DNA from: Kudoa neothunni
Lineage: Eukaryota > Cnidaria
Assembly (NCBI GenBank): GCA_964304625.1
Contig: OZ199839.1
Span: forward strand, 6,944,001 to 7,008,000
Direction of reading: 5' to 3'
Length of the DNA: 64,000 nucleotides
Shown here: positions 37,366 to 49,221 of the stretch, piece by piece
Layout: every line of letters starts with the position of its first letter
Position numbering within the stretch: the stretch's first letter is position 1
Notes under the pieces: generated by a model
The model's input: only the letters and a program-made list of their open reading frames with translations
Told to the model about the DNA's origin: nothing
The model's database searches: none
Made by a program: the position numbers and the translations under genes

Positions 37366-38803
37366 ATGTCAATCACGCGCACGCATTGTTTGATTAACAT
37401 GAAAAAGGCTCTCGTTCTTCACTCCGATTTTGGTATAGGTGGGGCAGAGAGACTGATGTTAGATGTGGGACTCACTCTGCGAAATTTGGGTTACCAAGTT
37501 TATTATTACACCAACTATTTCAATCGAAAACGTTGTTTCGACGAATTTACTACCGAAAACCTCAATGTTGTTTCATATTTTAGTTGGATTCCAATGAGTG
37601 TATTTGGGAGATTTCACATTTTAATATCTTTATTGAAAATGTTTATGCTCAGTTGGTGTGTTATATTGACGGACCTGTTTGTCGATAGAGCAAATAAATA
37701 CGATCTGGTGATAACTGATGGCGCTGGTTATATCAGTGTACCCCTACTTAAGCTGTTCGGTTATAAAGTTCTTTTCTACTGTCATTTTCCCGATCAACTC
37801 CTAGTTACCAACAAAAGTTGGTTGTCACGGTTGTATAGGATTCCCTTTGATTTTGTCGAAGAAAAATCCACAGGTAATGATAAATTTGTTAGTGCCGAGG
37901 AAATTTTGGCTATATTAAAAACTCAATGTAATTATTATTATTATTATTATCGGCTTTAGCTTGTGCCGATGTGATTGCTGTCAATAGCAACTTTACCAAA
38001 AACGTCGTCACTAAACAATTTCCCTCAATAAATACTATCTACAAAACCAATCCCAATTTTATTCAAATCGTGTATCCATGTGTGGATACTTCAAGGTAGA
38101 GGTGACGCTAGGATCTCAACCAAGAATTTTGAATCTTTGATTTAGATCCCTACCAAAAAGTACCCGTACCCAAGACAACGCTATCAGCGACACTCTTGAT
38201 ACCACCCACAAATTCCGATACTTGTTCATATGTTTAAATAGATTTGAAAGGAAAAAAAAATTGTCTATCGCGATTCAAGCATTTCATCAATTAAAACTGC
38301 TGTCACTTGAAAACAACAAACAACACTTATTCGATAATAGCTTGTTGGTTGTTATGGGAGGTTATGATGAAAGAGTGTTTGAAAATGTGTCTTACGAAAG
38401 AGAACTCAATTCGCTTGTGGCATCGCTTGATATGCACCGCAATGTGAGGTTTCTACGTTCTCCATCCGACCAACTGAAAACAAAATTGTTTTCTATCGCC
38501 ACAGCTGTACTTTATACGCCCTCTAATGAACACTTCGGAATAGTACCCATAGAATCAATGGCCTCAGGTTGTCCGGTAATTGCGGTCAATTCTGGAGGTC
38601 CCCTAGAAACAATTATCCATGGTCAAACTGGTTATCTATGTAAGAATACTCCCGCCGAATTTGCGAACATGATGTACGCTATTGTTAGCGATCCAGATTT
38701 GGCGGAAACCTTTGGTAAAAATGGCGTCGATCATATTCGCAAAAACTTTTCTATTCAAAACTTTCATAAAGTTATCTCCAACCTAATTTCTTCCATTTCT
38801 TAA
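37366..38803 (+). CDS. ALG2: ALG2-like alpha-1,3/1,6-mannosyltransferase
   Basis: Three exons (37366-37873, 37960-38095, 38146-38803) join to 434 codons with stop (433 aa; human 416). Introns are 86 and 50 nt. GT-B fold glycosyltransferase, family GT4. The N-lobe has HSDFGIGGAERLMLD and LFYCHFPDQLL. The C-lobe has LNRFERKKKLSIAIQAF, GGYDERVFENV and the EX7E motif in SNEHFGIVPIESM followed by PVIAVNSGGPLE. ALG2 adds the second and third mannoses to the dolichol-linked N-glycan precursor on the cytosolic face of the ER. A hydrophobic segment (FHILISLLKMFMLSWCVIL) in the N-lobe fits the known membrane association. An alternative start at 37399 (MKKALVLHSD) is closer to the family N-terminus. Frame is clean throughout. 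Confidence 0.94.
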
Positions 38804-41198
38804 ACGATAATTTTGTTACTCTGTTGTTAATTTTTACTAATGCGCTTACATTCAAATATTTCATCATCTTCCAAATAAATGTATTGGATTAAAACCTAAG
38901 ACAGGATTTTTAGAATTGGAAAATTAGGAGATAATGTAAAAAATAGCCAGAGATTGATTAGTCGATTTATGAAGATATTTTTCTCATTTTCTTCCTGCTG
39001 GATTAAAGAATATTTATCAGATAACTAACGTAGACAAAATTAATATTATTAGACATATTTTTAATCATATAATATTTCAAACGATTCTGGGGGTTCAAAA
39101 ATTCCCAAAACACAATATTTACAGTCGATTTTATTTTTTGGAGGTTGATGTTCATTTGAATGAATAAAAGAAAAAAGTTTAATTTCCGTGGCGCTCTATT
39201 TTGAATATCTTCTCCCAAATAATTATAAGACGTTATAGTACTCTTTATCAAGGAAACAATTAGAAATAAATTCATTTTAAACAATGTAACTTATGTTTTG
39301 GCATAATTGTAATATATCCCGTAAGAGATTAATTATTTAAATATAAATTGCTATAGTTTAGAAATATTCATATATATATATATATATATATATGTATATT
39401 TGGAAGTTGAGTAATTAATTTAAATAAGTGCTATAGGGATTTTTGTTGCGTGTTCTATATATAAAGTTCTTATGTCTGTGAGTGTGTGTTTGCAGCGACA
39501 CGCGTGCGCGATGATAAATTTGTTTTAAATACAACTTTTAATATGCATCTGAATATACGAAATCATTTAAAAAATCGTTAATTCACTTAAAACTACTAAT
39601 ATAATAAATATCGTTATCAGACAACGAATTTCCTGATTGTCTACTCAAACAAGAGATTAAAATGTACCTGCGAAATGTTAAGTATGTCGTTAGAAATAAT
39701 TTCAATACAGATAACGCCGCTACCGCGATATTTACGATAGTCGCAACATTTCTCTTAAAATTTGGATCAAATAAAAAATTTTTAAAATATGGATTCACTT
39801 ATCAAAATTTAAGGATACATTTTAAATAAACATAATTTGAGATTATAAATTGTTAGCATCGAGGAATAATTTTGGATTCTATACGCATTTTAAAAACGAT
39901 ATAAGATGTGTGTAAAGTTTTAAAATAATTAAATTTTTTTTATAACTTTTCGAGTCAAGATTATACTTTATCAGAATGCTTGAGACGTGAAAATTTCTTG
40001 TGAAACAACTCGCATAATTACTTCAGTAATTGTTTATATTTGATTAAATTACTTTTAAAGTAAAATTTAACCTCTTACAAATCTAATTATTCTTTACTCT
40101 AAGGCTTTACCGTTAATATTCAAATAAATATTAAGTTTTCTTTAGGCGAAAAATAATTCAATATGATATAAAAATTGCATAAAAATGCTTTTTAGCTCAT
40201 GATATAGATATTTTAAAAATTTATATTTATGATTTCTGTTGCACATAATACAGCCTGCTTACGTCACGTGATACGTTACTTAATTAGAAATTATTGATTT
40301 ATTCTACTTAATCGATATTGTCACCAAGTTTCCGTTAATCTGAGAATAGTTCAACAAACAAAGTATTCTTAGACAGATAAATACCATTTTTGAATTTAAA
40401 AAGGAGAACTTTTTAAAGAAAAATAATTGTCATTTAAACATTCCTGTAATTTTTCAAACCAATAACACTTCTTCGTGTTATATTTAATAATATTTTGTTA
40501 ATTAACTTTATTTTTTTTTCAGCTAGTAAATATTTCTTTATAAAATAAAGGATATATTTATATAAAATTCTAAAAAATAACGTTAAAATTGCGAATGTAT
40601 CATTTTCCGTCAACATATTTTTACAACCTGATTAACATTTTTCGTAAAATTATAAGATTGCAGTAATAAGTAATATTTTTTTTCTTATCATTCGTAGACT
40701 AATCGTAAATTTTATGAACAGTTGGTTTAATTTTTATCGCAACATTTTGAAAAGAATAGAAAATCCTATTGAAAGTTACTTCATAGTTTTATTTAATAAA
40801 TAAATTCTAATCGTTAATTAGATTTGTCGAAAGATTAAATTTATTTTATTTGTGGTCGGTAATTTGTAAAATATAGTCCAAAATATCCATTCGATTTCTC
40901 TTAATACCTCTATATTTGAATGGGAAGTGCATGCATATTTATGTTTTTCTAAATCATTACAATTCAAAAATAATAAAAACCTTTAAAATTCATAAACTAA
41001 AATAGAAAATCAAAATGAAAACTGTAAGTTTAAATTTTCCGTCACACACTACCAGGCAAAGCTGGGTATTCGCTCTAATGTATGTAATAAATCAAAATAA
41101 ATTACATCAAATAACTAAAAAATAACTAAAAAATAATTGATTAAATATATGATAATTTTTAATAATAATATGGATTATCCATATTTTATGGAGTAGGA
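38804..41198. other. intergenic stretch between ALG2 and the cysteine-repeat gene
   Basis: A/T-rich, with a (TA)n run at 39368-39392 and two dispersed-repeat fragments (39450-39510 reversed, and near 41045-41080 with ACCAGGCAAAGCTGGGTATTCG). No exon or RNA gene was found. Confidence 0.5.
39450..39510 (-). repeat. dispersed repeat fragment, reversed copy
   Basis: Read on the minus strand, CACACACTCACAGACATAAGAACTTTATATATA parallels the fragments at 1961-2000 and 8046-8090 on the plus strand. A GC-rich GACACGCGTGCGCG piece adjoins it. Confidence 0.45.
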
Positions 41199-44168
41199 TT
41201 AATCACGTTTCTTCTTCAACATAACCGCTCCAACTATTACTATCACTAAAGCACCAACAGCTGCCGCGATAATAATTCTAAATATAATTTATGTAAACCA
41301 ACAAAGATTGTAATTTTTACATAAGCTTTATATTTCCACTAAAAATATATTGAGTTAAATTAGAATGTCATACTAACCATACCTTGAACTGCTTTTGGCA
41401 CCTGAACAAAAAAAATAAAATTCATTAATTAACTATTAATATACCTTGTTGTATATCTGCAGTACCGAAAACCGTTGAATCAGTCGCACTGTAAACCGTC
41501 AAGTAATAATTGTTTCCATCGGGTAAACCTCTTATTGTGAACTCTTTACAAGTTCCGAATGAAGAACATCCATCTACTTCCGGTCCCATGCAAGACTTTA
41601 TTATCGCCCTCGATTTAAGACTACTGTTTCGCAATTCCCATTTACATTTTGATCTGTCGTCCATATTGGCTGGAAGTCCATTAGTTATAACGAAATTATC
41701 TCCATCACGTGTAATAGTGACTGTTATTACTTTAGAGGAGTCAGTGGGATTACCTTTCGGCGCACCTAATGAAATGTACAATTTTTACGACACATTCCTC
41801 ACATATATAAAATTTAAAAGAGTTAGACATTTGTTACTTGGCTCCAAAGAATAAACTTTTTCCGAAGACTTTCCAATCGCTGTAACTAATAGTTTATATT
41901 CGTTTGTTGCATCATAACCAGTGAAAATGATGGATCTGCACAGAGGATTAGATGAACATGTGTTTGATGGTATGCTATTAGTAAGGCCAGATAACCGTAT
42001 TGATTTCCCCCCTGAGAGATATTGTGTTGATGAAATATTATCACCCGTCTGTGTAGATAACACAGTTCTAGCAATATTTGATTCTCTATAACTTGAACGT
42101 ATCATTGAAGGCTTAGGTTGGGGGGCCGCTGGTGTTTTAGGAGTTGCCGTTACTTCTGGGCAAATGTAAACATCCGTGTAGTCATTCCCATTCTTCACTT
42201 TAACAGTATAACTGCATTTTGCATTGGGATCCCCTGCAGACAATTGAGCATTCGCAAACAAACCTTCCGGTTTGACCTTGTGAGATATGATCAATGTTGT
42301 TAAATCTAGTTAAAATTAATATATAAAAATATTAAATAAATTACCTGTTTTTACATTTTTATAATCTTTCATTTCATATTCTTTGTCTGCGATTACTCTG
42401 ATATCATAAGATGTGTTCGGTTCAAGATCTTCTATCGTTACTTGATCTCTACACAAACCTCTACATGGATTGCTGCTAGCACATTTGGCGGGATAGAAAC
42501 TATCCTTTTCTACGGGACTCACCAAATATTCGCAAGTAGGCTCTGTTTTTCTATCACTTAAGGCATTTCCTCCAACAGCAGTAAGAGAGGCACTTTTATC
42601 ATTCTTAGTTGGGAGAGTAGCTTGAAAATCGTTACCAGACGTTTTTTCTACATGATTATAGATAAGTTTTTCATATTAAAAACTTACTTGTTCTTATAAA
42701 TATTTGCTCTTTGAAAGTAGTTGGATTATTTATTTCGTGTTCTTGAATTTCAATAATATAGGCCTTTCCTGAATCCAGAGCTTTTATAACCAACTTACTG
42801 CAATCAGTCTTGCATTTTTCACCTGAATCCATACTGCCATCTTCACATTTAGTTTCCACGAGAGTTGTCATTGGCTTATCTGCCGGGTAATGTTTTAGGT
42901 TACACTTGGAAAATGCTGGAGTGTCAGTCGGTTTGAAGTGGGCCCCATTAAACGTAACACCTTTATGTGTGTAGACGGATAGTAAACCACCAGTTGGCTC
43001 TGTATTTGCTATATACAATAATAAAATCGGAAAATATTATAAAAAAATTACCAAACTTAGTCTGAATGTAACCATCTGTGTCAGTACCAGTTGCTTTTAT
43101 GTCGTGATGTCTTGTTTGGATTAATATTTTATATATTCTTTTAGTATCAATACCATCCAAAACAATATCTTTACAGGGTGCATAACATCTCTTACTGGCA
43201 TCGCCACAAATTGACTTGTACGGTGTAGATTCACCCTCAGTCTGACCGTCTTTGAGGCTAAAGAGACATATCTCAGAAGATGGTGAATTTGTGAACTTTA
43301 TTTCTACTTTGTTTCCTTCCTTTATGGCAGCATAATATTGTGGTTTGTAAATCTCAATATTTTTTTTCATGTATTCATTTGGCATATTGTAAAAGTAACT
43401 TGGATAATTTTGGCACCTCATTTCATAATGAGGTAACAATAAGTCAAATTCAACTTCATTTTCCGAATTTGCTTCATCGCAATTGTTTCCCTTTGTTCCT
43501 GCTTTGTATTGAATGTCTTTATAATAAATGGGACAATCTACTCGAGAGCATGATACAGTTGATAATTTCAGCTTTTTATTAGTAGATTCCGTAGATACAG
43601 TAACTTGAGGATTCACCAACAAGGCTAAACTTAACTCATAAAAGTTTTTATTAATATGTAAATTTACGTATCGGATATCCAAACACTTTTCCTCCCTTTT
43701 TTTTCTCATCTTCTATCATATCTGTCACAACAGTTCCATGATATACATAGATGTATTTAGTTCTTGGGGTAAGCTTATCATAAGTTAATTGATTACTATT
43801 ACTAATGCAATCAATAACACATTTATTATTGGCGCTAGCGTCCTTACCAGGACAATTATCAATATCTTTAAAATCCGCTGTTGTAGTAGCAGTTTGTGTG
43901 ATTTCAGCTTCGTTAGATCTCATTATGCGGCATTTCTTACCAGTACCATAATTTGTACCACTAAGAATTAGTTTCACTTTGTTTTTTCCATTATCATTAG
44001 TATCTTTAATAATTTGATAAGTTAGTTTTTCCGGAGTAGTTTGTTCACTGGCAGAATTAACACGACAGTTTTTTAAAACACAGACTAAATTTTATGTTTA
44101 ATACGAATTAATTAATATCATTTACGTATAAAGTAGAGAAAGAAACCAATTTTAGCTATATTCATCAT
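41199..44168 (-). CDS. type I membrane protein with a repeated cysteine-containing beta-type domain
   Basis: Nine exons (44126-44168, 43668-44084, 43052-43624, 42688-43008, 42345-42647, 41838-42305, 41445-41765, 41383-41401, 41199-41277) join to 848 codons with stop (847 aa); introns are about 40-105 nt. Exon 1 encodes a signal sequence (IGFFLYFILCVL with the start of exon 2). Exons 2-7 each carry one repeat of about 100-190 residues, ending in a shared pattern: one or two Cys, then C-(K/R/S)-x2-(I/V/F)-x-(I/L)-x-x-L or similar, then a Y-x-(I/L)-x-(V/I) strand. Examples: CKDIVLDGIDTKRIYKILI, CRDQVTIEDLEPNTSYDIRV and CKEFTIRGLPDGNNYYLTV. Spacing resembles a fibronectin-III-like sheet, but I recognise no named family. 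A 19-nt exon and the last exon supply a membrane helix (IIIAAAVGALVIVIVGAVML) and a short basic tail, KKKRD. Likely a surface receptor or adhesion protein. Confidence 0.85.
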
Positions 44169-45628
44169 GACGATAATTCAACAATCAATAAATTGGATTA
44201 TATTCTAACGAATAGTATTTATTATCGGAAACAATTGTTAATTCAATTGTACATAAATGAAGTTATTTTCAAAACTTAGATCGTATAAAACTTTTATGGG
44301 ATCGTTATAAACTAATTTCTCTAAAATATAATTCAAATAAAAATAGGACAACGTAGTTTAACATATCTATGGTAGTAAACTATAGAAATAAATTACTTTT
44401 TTAATAGAAAAAAGTTTGTAGGGATTAAATAAATAATTTCATTCTAGCAATTAAAAATATCTTTTAATTGTGTAATTTTTGTCGTTTATACCATATATTA
44501 AAATCCCTTGTAAATCTAGACATTATTCAAATAGTTTACTGAAAAATTAAAAACTAGCACATGACGAGGACACAATATTTTTAAATTTTTTATAAAGTTG
44601 TCATTGCTTACTGAAAAAGAATACTAAATAATTTGAAATCGACTCCAGAGAGAGTTGTTTAATAGTTCTGTTTATAAATTCTTTTCTAAAAGTTATTTTA
44701 ATTCAAATTATCAATGGAAAAATTACAAAATGTAATTAACTTAAAAACACAATCTTTAATCCTGATATATACAGAGGACTGCCGGTATGTATTTTTTTTG
44801 TGTGTGCAACTGCCCCTAAGTACTCATGCGTAACAAATTTTTTCGTTGTACACACATTTATGGAACGTTTAATAATTTAGAATATTGGAAAAATGTTGAC
44901 TTTTTCGGTTTGAAGTTTATTTAGTAGATTACACGATTGCAACAATAAAATTAAAATCAGTTTATTACAGAATGATGGTCAATTAAAGTTAACATTCTCT
45001 TTTATATGCTTCATAGAACCGGTAAATTAATGACGAATTGTTTGCGTATGTCATAATAAGATAGATTGAAGCTATTAATATTGGTACTAGATCCTAAACT
45101 TTCGTTAAACTTAAAGTTTGGCAATAAGATTGAATGTATACATTTAAATTATATTTTATACAATTATTTAAAATATTTTTGTTGATATTTAAGGGTTATA
45201 TAGCTGTTTTAAAGGAAGAGTGTATAGACATGCCGGATACAAATTTGAGCAACAACAATTAATCATCACAAGTTATTACCAAATTATACAGTTTGTGTTA
45301 TGTTTATGATCTTCATTTTAACTGCATTTATCACAATCGTCAAAAGTATGATATTTACAACAAAAATTAATTTAATTTCTTTTCTATATTAATTGAAAGA
45401 ATTTATATATTGTTTTACACACGCTCTGCTATGAAAAGTATTCCCAATCCGGTGCGAAGCTGGGAACTTTTAGTTAGTAACTAATAAATCATAACTGTCA
45501 TTATTTATAATCATGATATATCTACTTCATAAAATAAATATATTAAAAAATACGACATAATAGTAAACCAAGTAAATTTTATTATAGAAAATAGTAAAAT
45601 GCAATAACAACAAATCTGAAATTTACAA
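44169..45628. other. intergenic stretch
   Basis: This is the 5' flank of the cysteine-repeat gene. A GC-richer patch at 44768-44840 (GACTGCCGGTATG, GTGTGTGCAACTGCCCC) and a fragment near 45430-45470 (GGTGCGAAGCTGGGAAC) look like pieces of dispersed repeats. No exon found. Confidence 0.45.
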
Positions 45629-46471
45629 CTAAATAAGGTAGTAATCCAATGAGTAATTTTTCTACAAAAATATAATTGAATCTGAACAAAAATATGAAAT
45701 ATACATTTTTTAACATAATGTAAACCAATACAATCACCGGAATCATCAGCAAAATGGCTATACAAATGGAGAGCAATCCAGATATGATCAGGAGAAGATT
45801 GTGGCTGTTGGTAGAATTTATAGCAAGAGCTACAGAATTGATGTAGTTGGAAGTGGTGAAAGTGGTATAGTTGTTGTATTCAACGATAAGTAGGATACCA
45901 CCCATGAAATTGATGAAAAATCCCCAACAATAAAACAACAATATGATCATGATATTTCTGAGCATCAAAGGGAGCAATTTATAGCTGTGCGTGGAGGTGA
46001 GAAGCATTTCCATAATCAAGGAGAACAACGTAGCCACATGAATGATTCCTGCAATAGTTGAGACCAAATATTTCATGGAGATCGAAATAATATCCAAGGT
46101 GAGCACAATAACATTGATGGTGGTAAAAACGAAATGAAAAAGAAAATAACTGAGTGGTTCATTGAAAATAGCCACGACATTATTGGATTCATTGTACTCA
46201 ATCCTATCTACCCTCACATAATGGAAATCTAATTTACCCAAAAAGAGTAACCAATCAATAAAATACCGTTATCGCTTGAAGGGAGGTTGTATTGAGAATC
46301 ACAAATATTAGAAAAATTCATAACAGCAAAGACCAACTCTTGACTAATGTTATGTTGTCCTGGGGGAATGTGAAGATTCGTGAGAGGTGATCCCAGGAAA
46401 TCCCCAGTTGCAGTTCACTTCGAGTCGTCAATCGATATGGTACTTTTATTGAATACTACCGCCCACTCCAT
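45629..46471 (-). CDS. four-pass membrane protein with in-frame TGA, family unknown
   Basis: Likely exons are about 46220-46471 (first part), a middle part down to about 45712, and a last part of 33 nt ending at 45629; introns about 38 and 43 nt. The first exon gives a non-membrane segment (EWAVVFNKSTISIDDSK, then GSPLTNLHIPPGQHNISQEL) interrupted by an in-frame TGA codon near 46418. Both sides look equally coding. Splicing then leads in phase into DFHYVRVDRIEYNESNN and four hydrophobic segments (FLFHFVFTTINVIVLTLDII, YLVSTIAGIIHVATLFSLIM, IMIILLFYCWGFFINFMGGI, LLLIISGLLSICIAILLMIP). After the last intron the tail would be KNYSLDYYLI, which holds YxxΦ-type sorting signals. The topology resembles tetraspan or LAPTM-like endolysosomal proteins, but I cannot assign the family. 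The 5' end may extend upstream. The gene lies 73 bp downstream of VMP1 on the same strand. Confidence 0.55.
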
Positions 46472-46543
46472 TTCTTTGACAGAAAAATTATGCGCATAAA
46501 AACCCCACTTCAATCAAACACATAATTATATAAAGTAATAAAT

Positions 46544-49221
46544 CTATAACTTTTTTTTCTTAGATATAATTCTAACAGCTGTTTCGTATCTTGTGTGATA
46601 GACTTGAGCCATAGAGTTGATAATCGAAATTATAAAGTACAATATCATCATAATTATAAATTTGTCGAAGATATATGAAAACCAGTTTTTATTAATATGG
46701 CTCTAATTGATATAGATTCACTCAGAATCCAATAAAAAGATTTTAACTACCGCCGCCATATTCGCTGAGATGGTGTTGTTTTGAAGTTGGTGTAATCGAG
46801 TGCGTTGGAATTCCACCACATTCGTAAACGTTCTCTGAATAAACGATCCCACCCATGGTAATAAACTAGCAGAACAAAATATTTATAGCGAGAAAACAAT
46901 CAAGAAGCCACCTCAATTTTTTCAATATACATTCAACGTATTTAGGGCTGAAACTAATAATTACAAACGATGTCTAGAAAGCATTTTAAAAGGGGTCACA
47001 CCTCACCTACTACTCTACCTGAATTGTGGTTTTTATGATGGATTTTCCAATAATTGTGGCGGAAAAAAATGTTTTCAGCGGAACTAGACAATGTCCGCAA
47101 GCGATTCCCGCCAAATCAAATAGAGGATTTGGTATCTAAAATATAAAATGAAGTCAAATAATTAAAAATTAATCATTTGACTTAAGTTGTTATTAAAGAG
47201 AAATAAATAAAGTGACAGCTTCTACTTTAACCCCCGAATACCTGCAGGTGGCCAATCAGCACTTATACAACGTAGTTTATTTCCTTTTTTCCCTGCGCGT
47301 ATTTTTTAGTATGATGGTTCTTTTAAAAATGCTTAAATAATTTTTTAAATTTAATTTTTTCGCCTAAAATCAAAAAAGAAAAGTTATACGAATTTTCAAA
47401 TGCCCATCTTATAAATAATAACGTTTGGCTAGTTAGCATGTATAAAAAAGCTTTTCTGCAGTCAAATAAAAATTCTAAATGTGCTTTGAAGCAAAGAATT
47501 TTTTTAATTCATTTTTTTTTCAACCATAACATGATTCTGTTTATTAATTTAATCTGGCATGTGAACCGTACATATTATAATAATTTTGTTAAATTACATA
47601 TCAACGAAAAGAAGTAAGTTAAATATAGTTGTTTAAAATCTAAAAATCCTTAGGCTATTTATATTTCTTATTCATAAATTAATGTATAATGCCAAATTTC
47701 AATTTATAAGGTACGAATTTATATATTTAATATATTTCAGAAATAAACAGAACTTTAACTGTTAAAATAATAAGAAGAAAACGTGAAAAATGAAGAAATA
47801 ATAATATAGTTTATTTCTAATTTTTCGCGCTATTCAAAGTGTATACAGGCATAATTTATTTTTATTATTTTAACACATTTTTGCATGTGGCCACCTCCAG
47901 GTATTCGCGTAACTTTTTCCCTCAGGCGTTCGAGGGTAAACGAAATAATATAATTTCAATTAAAACAAAATAGAAATACCGATGCAAACACAAGTATCCC
48001 CCAAAATCCAGTCTTATTGATAGTGTTAAGGATTGTGGCTTTACAACGATCAATAAATGACTAAATAACAATGTGTTAAAGCAATATACATTACAGGAAA
48101 TGTTTCTAATGGGAGATAGCGAATCTAATTTCAAATATAATTACCAAATTGTTGTAGGATTCGTGTGTGAGTTTCTCATACTCTTCCAACGATTCGTCTT
48201 TGTTGCAAAGCTCATTTTTAGATAAAACGGCTTTAAATAACGATCATATATTAAATAAAGTGCCATTCACTACACTACCTGCTCTTGCCATAAAAAATGG
48301 CGGCAATTCACCTAATGCTGTTCCAACCCCCTAAAGTTTATTGAGTTTGATCGATTTGGTTGCTAATGGTGTTTCATACCCAGAAAAACGCTTCCCATTT
48401 AATTTTTTGAAAGATTACCCAAAATTCATATTATCACTATCAACGAATGTCACATTTTCAGGACATAGTACGCTTATGTTGAAATTAAAAATTCCACCTA
48501 TCCCTATATTTAAGATACTCGTTCGGGTATGGTGGGGGCTGGAAAATTCACTGACTTGCACTCCCATCCTGCCAACGTCACCATAGCAATAATGGTCCCT
48601 ATAACGATCAATAAGCTCAATTCTACCATTATAAAACCGGCAGCAAATTGGACAAACAGTTACCAAATAAAGCACAAAAGTGTGTAGACCAGTACCCAAA
48701 CCAACACTAGAAAGAAATCCTAGTCCTATCCAATAGCCAAACCAAACCATTGAGTGTTTGCTGCTGTTTATGATCTATTTTGATGATTGGGATGAGATCA
48801 ATGTTAAATAATGAGTTGGAAAAACAACGCGATTTAATTAGTACATCTGCGTGATATCCATCGATGAAAGATGATAGGTAGATAAGAAATCCAACCAAAA
48901 TAAGTGGAATAAGACGATTTTTATGATCAAGTCCCCTGCAAAATGAAACATGTACAATCCAATCGACAAAATATCTTTCACAAAAACAAAATCATACCAA
49001 AATAGGTAGGAATTTGCTCGTAGAATTATCTCACAGATCGCATATCTTAATGTGAGAAATGGACTACTCCATAGATTGATTTTTTCACTCACTGAATTAA
49101 TTTTTTCCTCAAACGATATCTCCTCGTTAGGATCACAACATTCTAGAAATTTACAGGTAAAATCATCAGTATTTTATTTATAGGTTTAAAGATTCAGGAG
49201 AGTACCGAATGAAGGTGTCAT
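46544..49221 (-). CDS. VMP1: VMP1-like vacuole membrane protein (DedA/VTT superfamily scramblase)
   Basis: About 13 exons: 49206-49221, 48998-49142, 48845-48935, 48664-48774, 48519-48598, 48380-48472, 48279-48330, 48145-48230, 47980-48060, 47019-47135, 46912-46973, 46751-46865, 46544-46702. Landmarks in VMP1 order: [111 protein letters not shown] and [11 protein letters not shown]. The C-terminus is KKKKL, a possible ER retrieval signal. VMP1 is an ER scramblase needed for autophagosome formation and lipoprotein release. Frame fails to carry through exons 4-6: exon 4 to 5 needs one extra base, exon 5 to 6 one fewer, and exon 6 one more near 48415-48424. Exons 7-13 splice in phase. Either the sequence has small errors there or the gene is damaged. 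A MITE sits in the intron 47136-47979. Confidence 0.88.
47241..47901. mobile_element. MITE with CCTGCAGGTGGCCA inverted repeats in a VMP1 intron
   Basis: The left end is CCTGCAGGTGGCCA and the right end, reversed, is CCTGGAGGTGGCCA (13 of 14 match), both flanked by TA (47239-47240 and 47902-47903). The 661-bp interior is A/T-rich and non-coding. TA duplication and short inverted repeats fit a Tc1/mariner-superfamily MITE. It enlarges an intron that would otherwise be about 180 bp. Confidence 0.75.
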
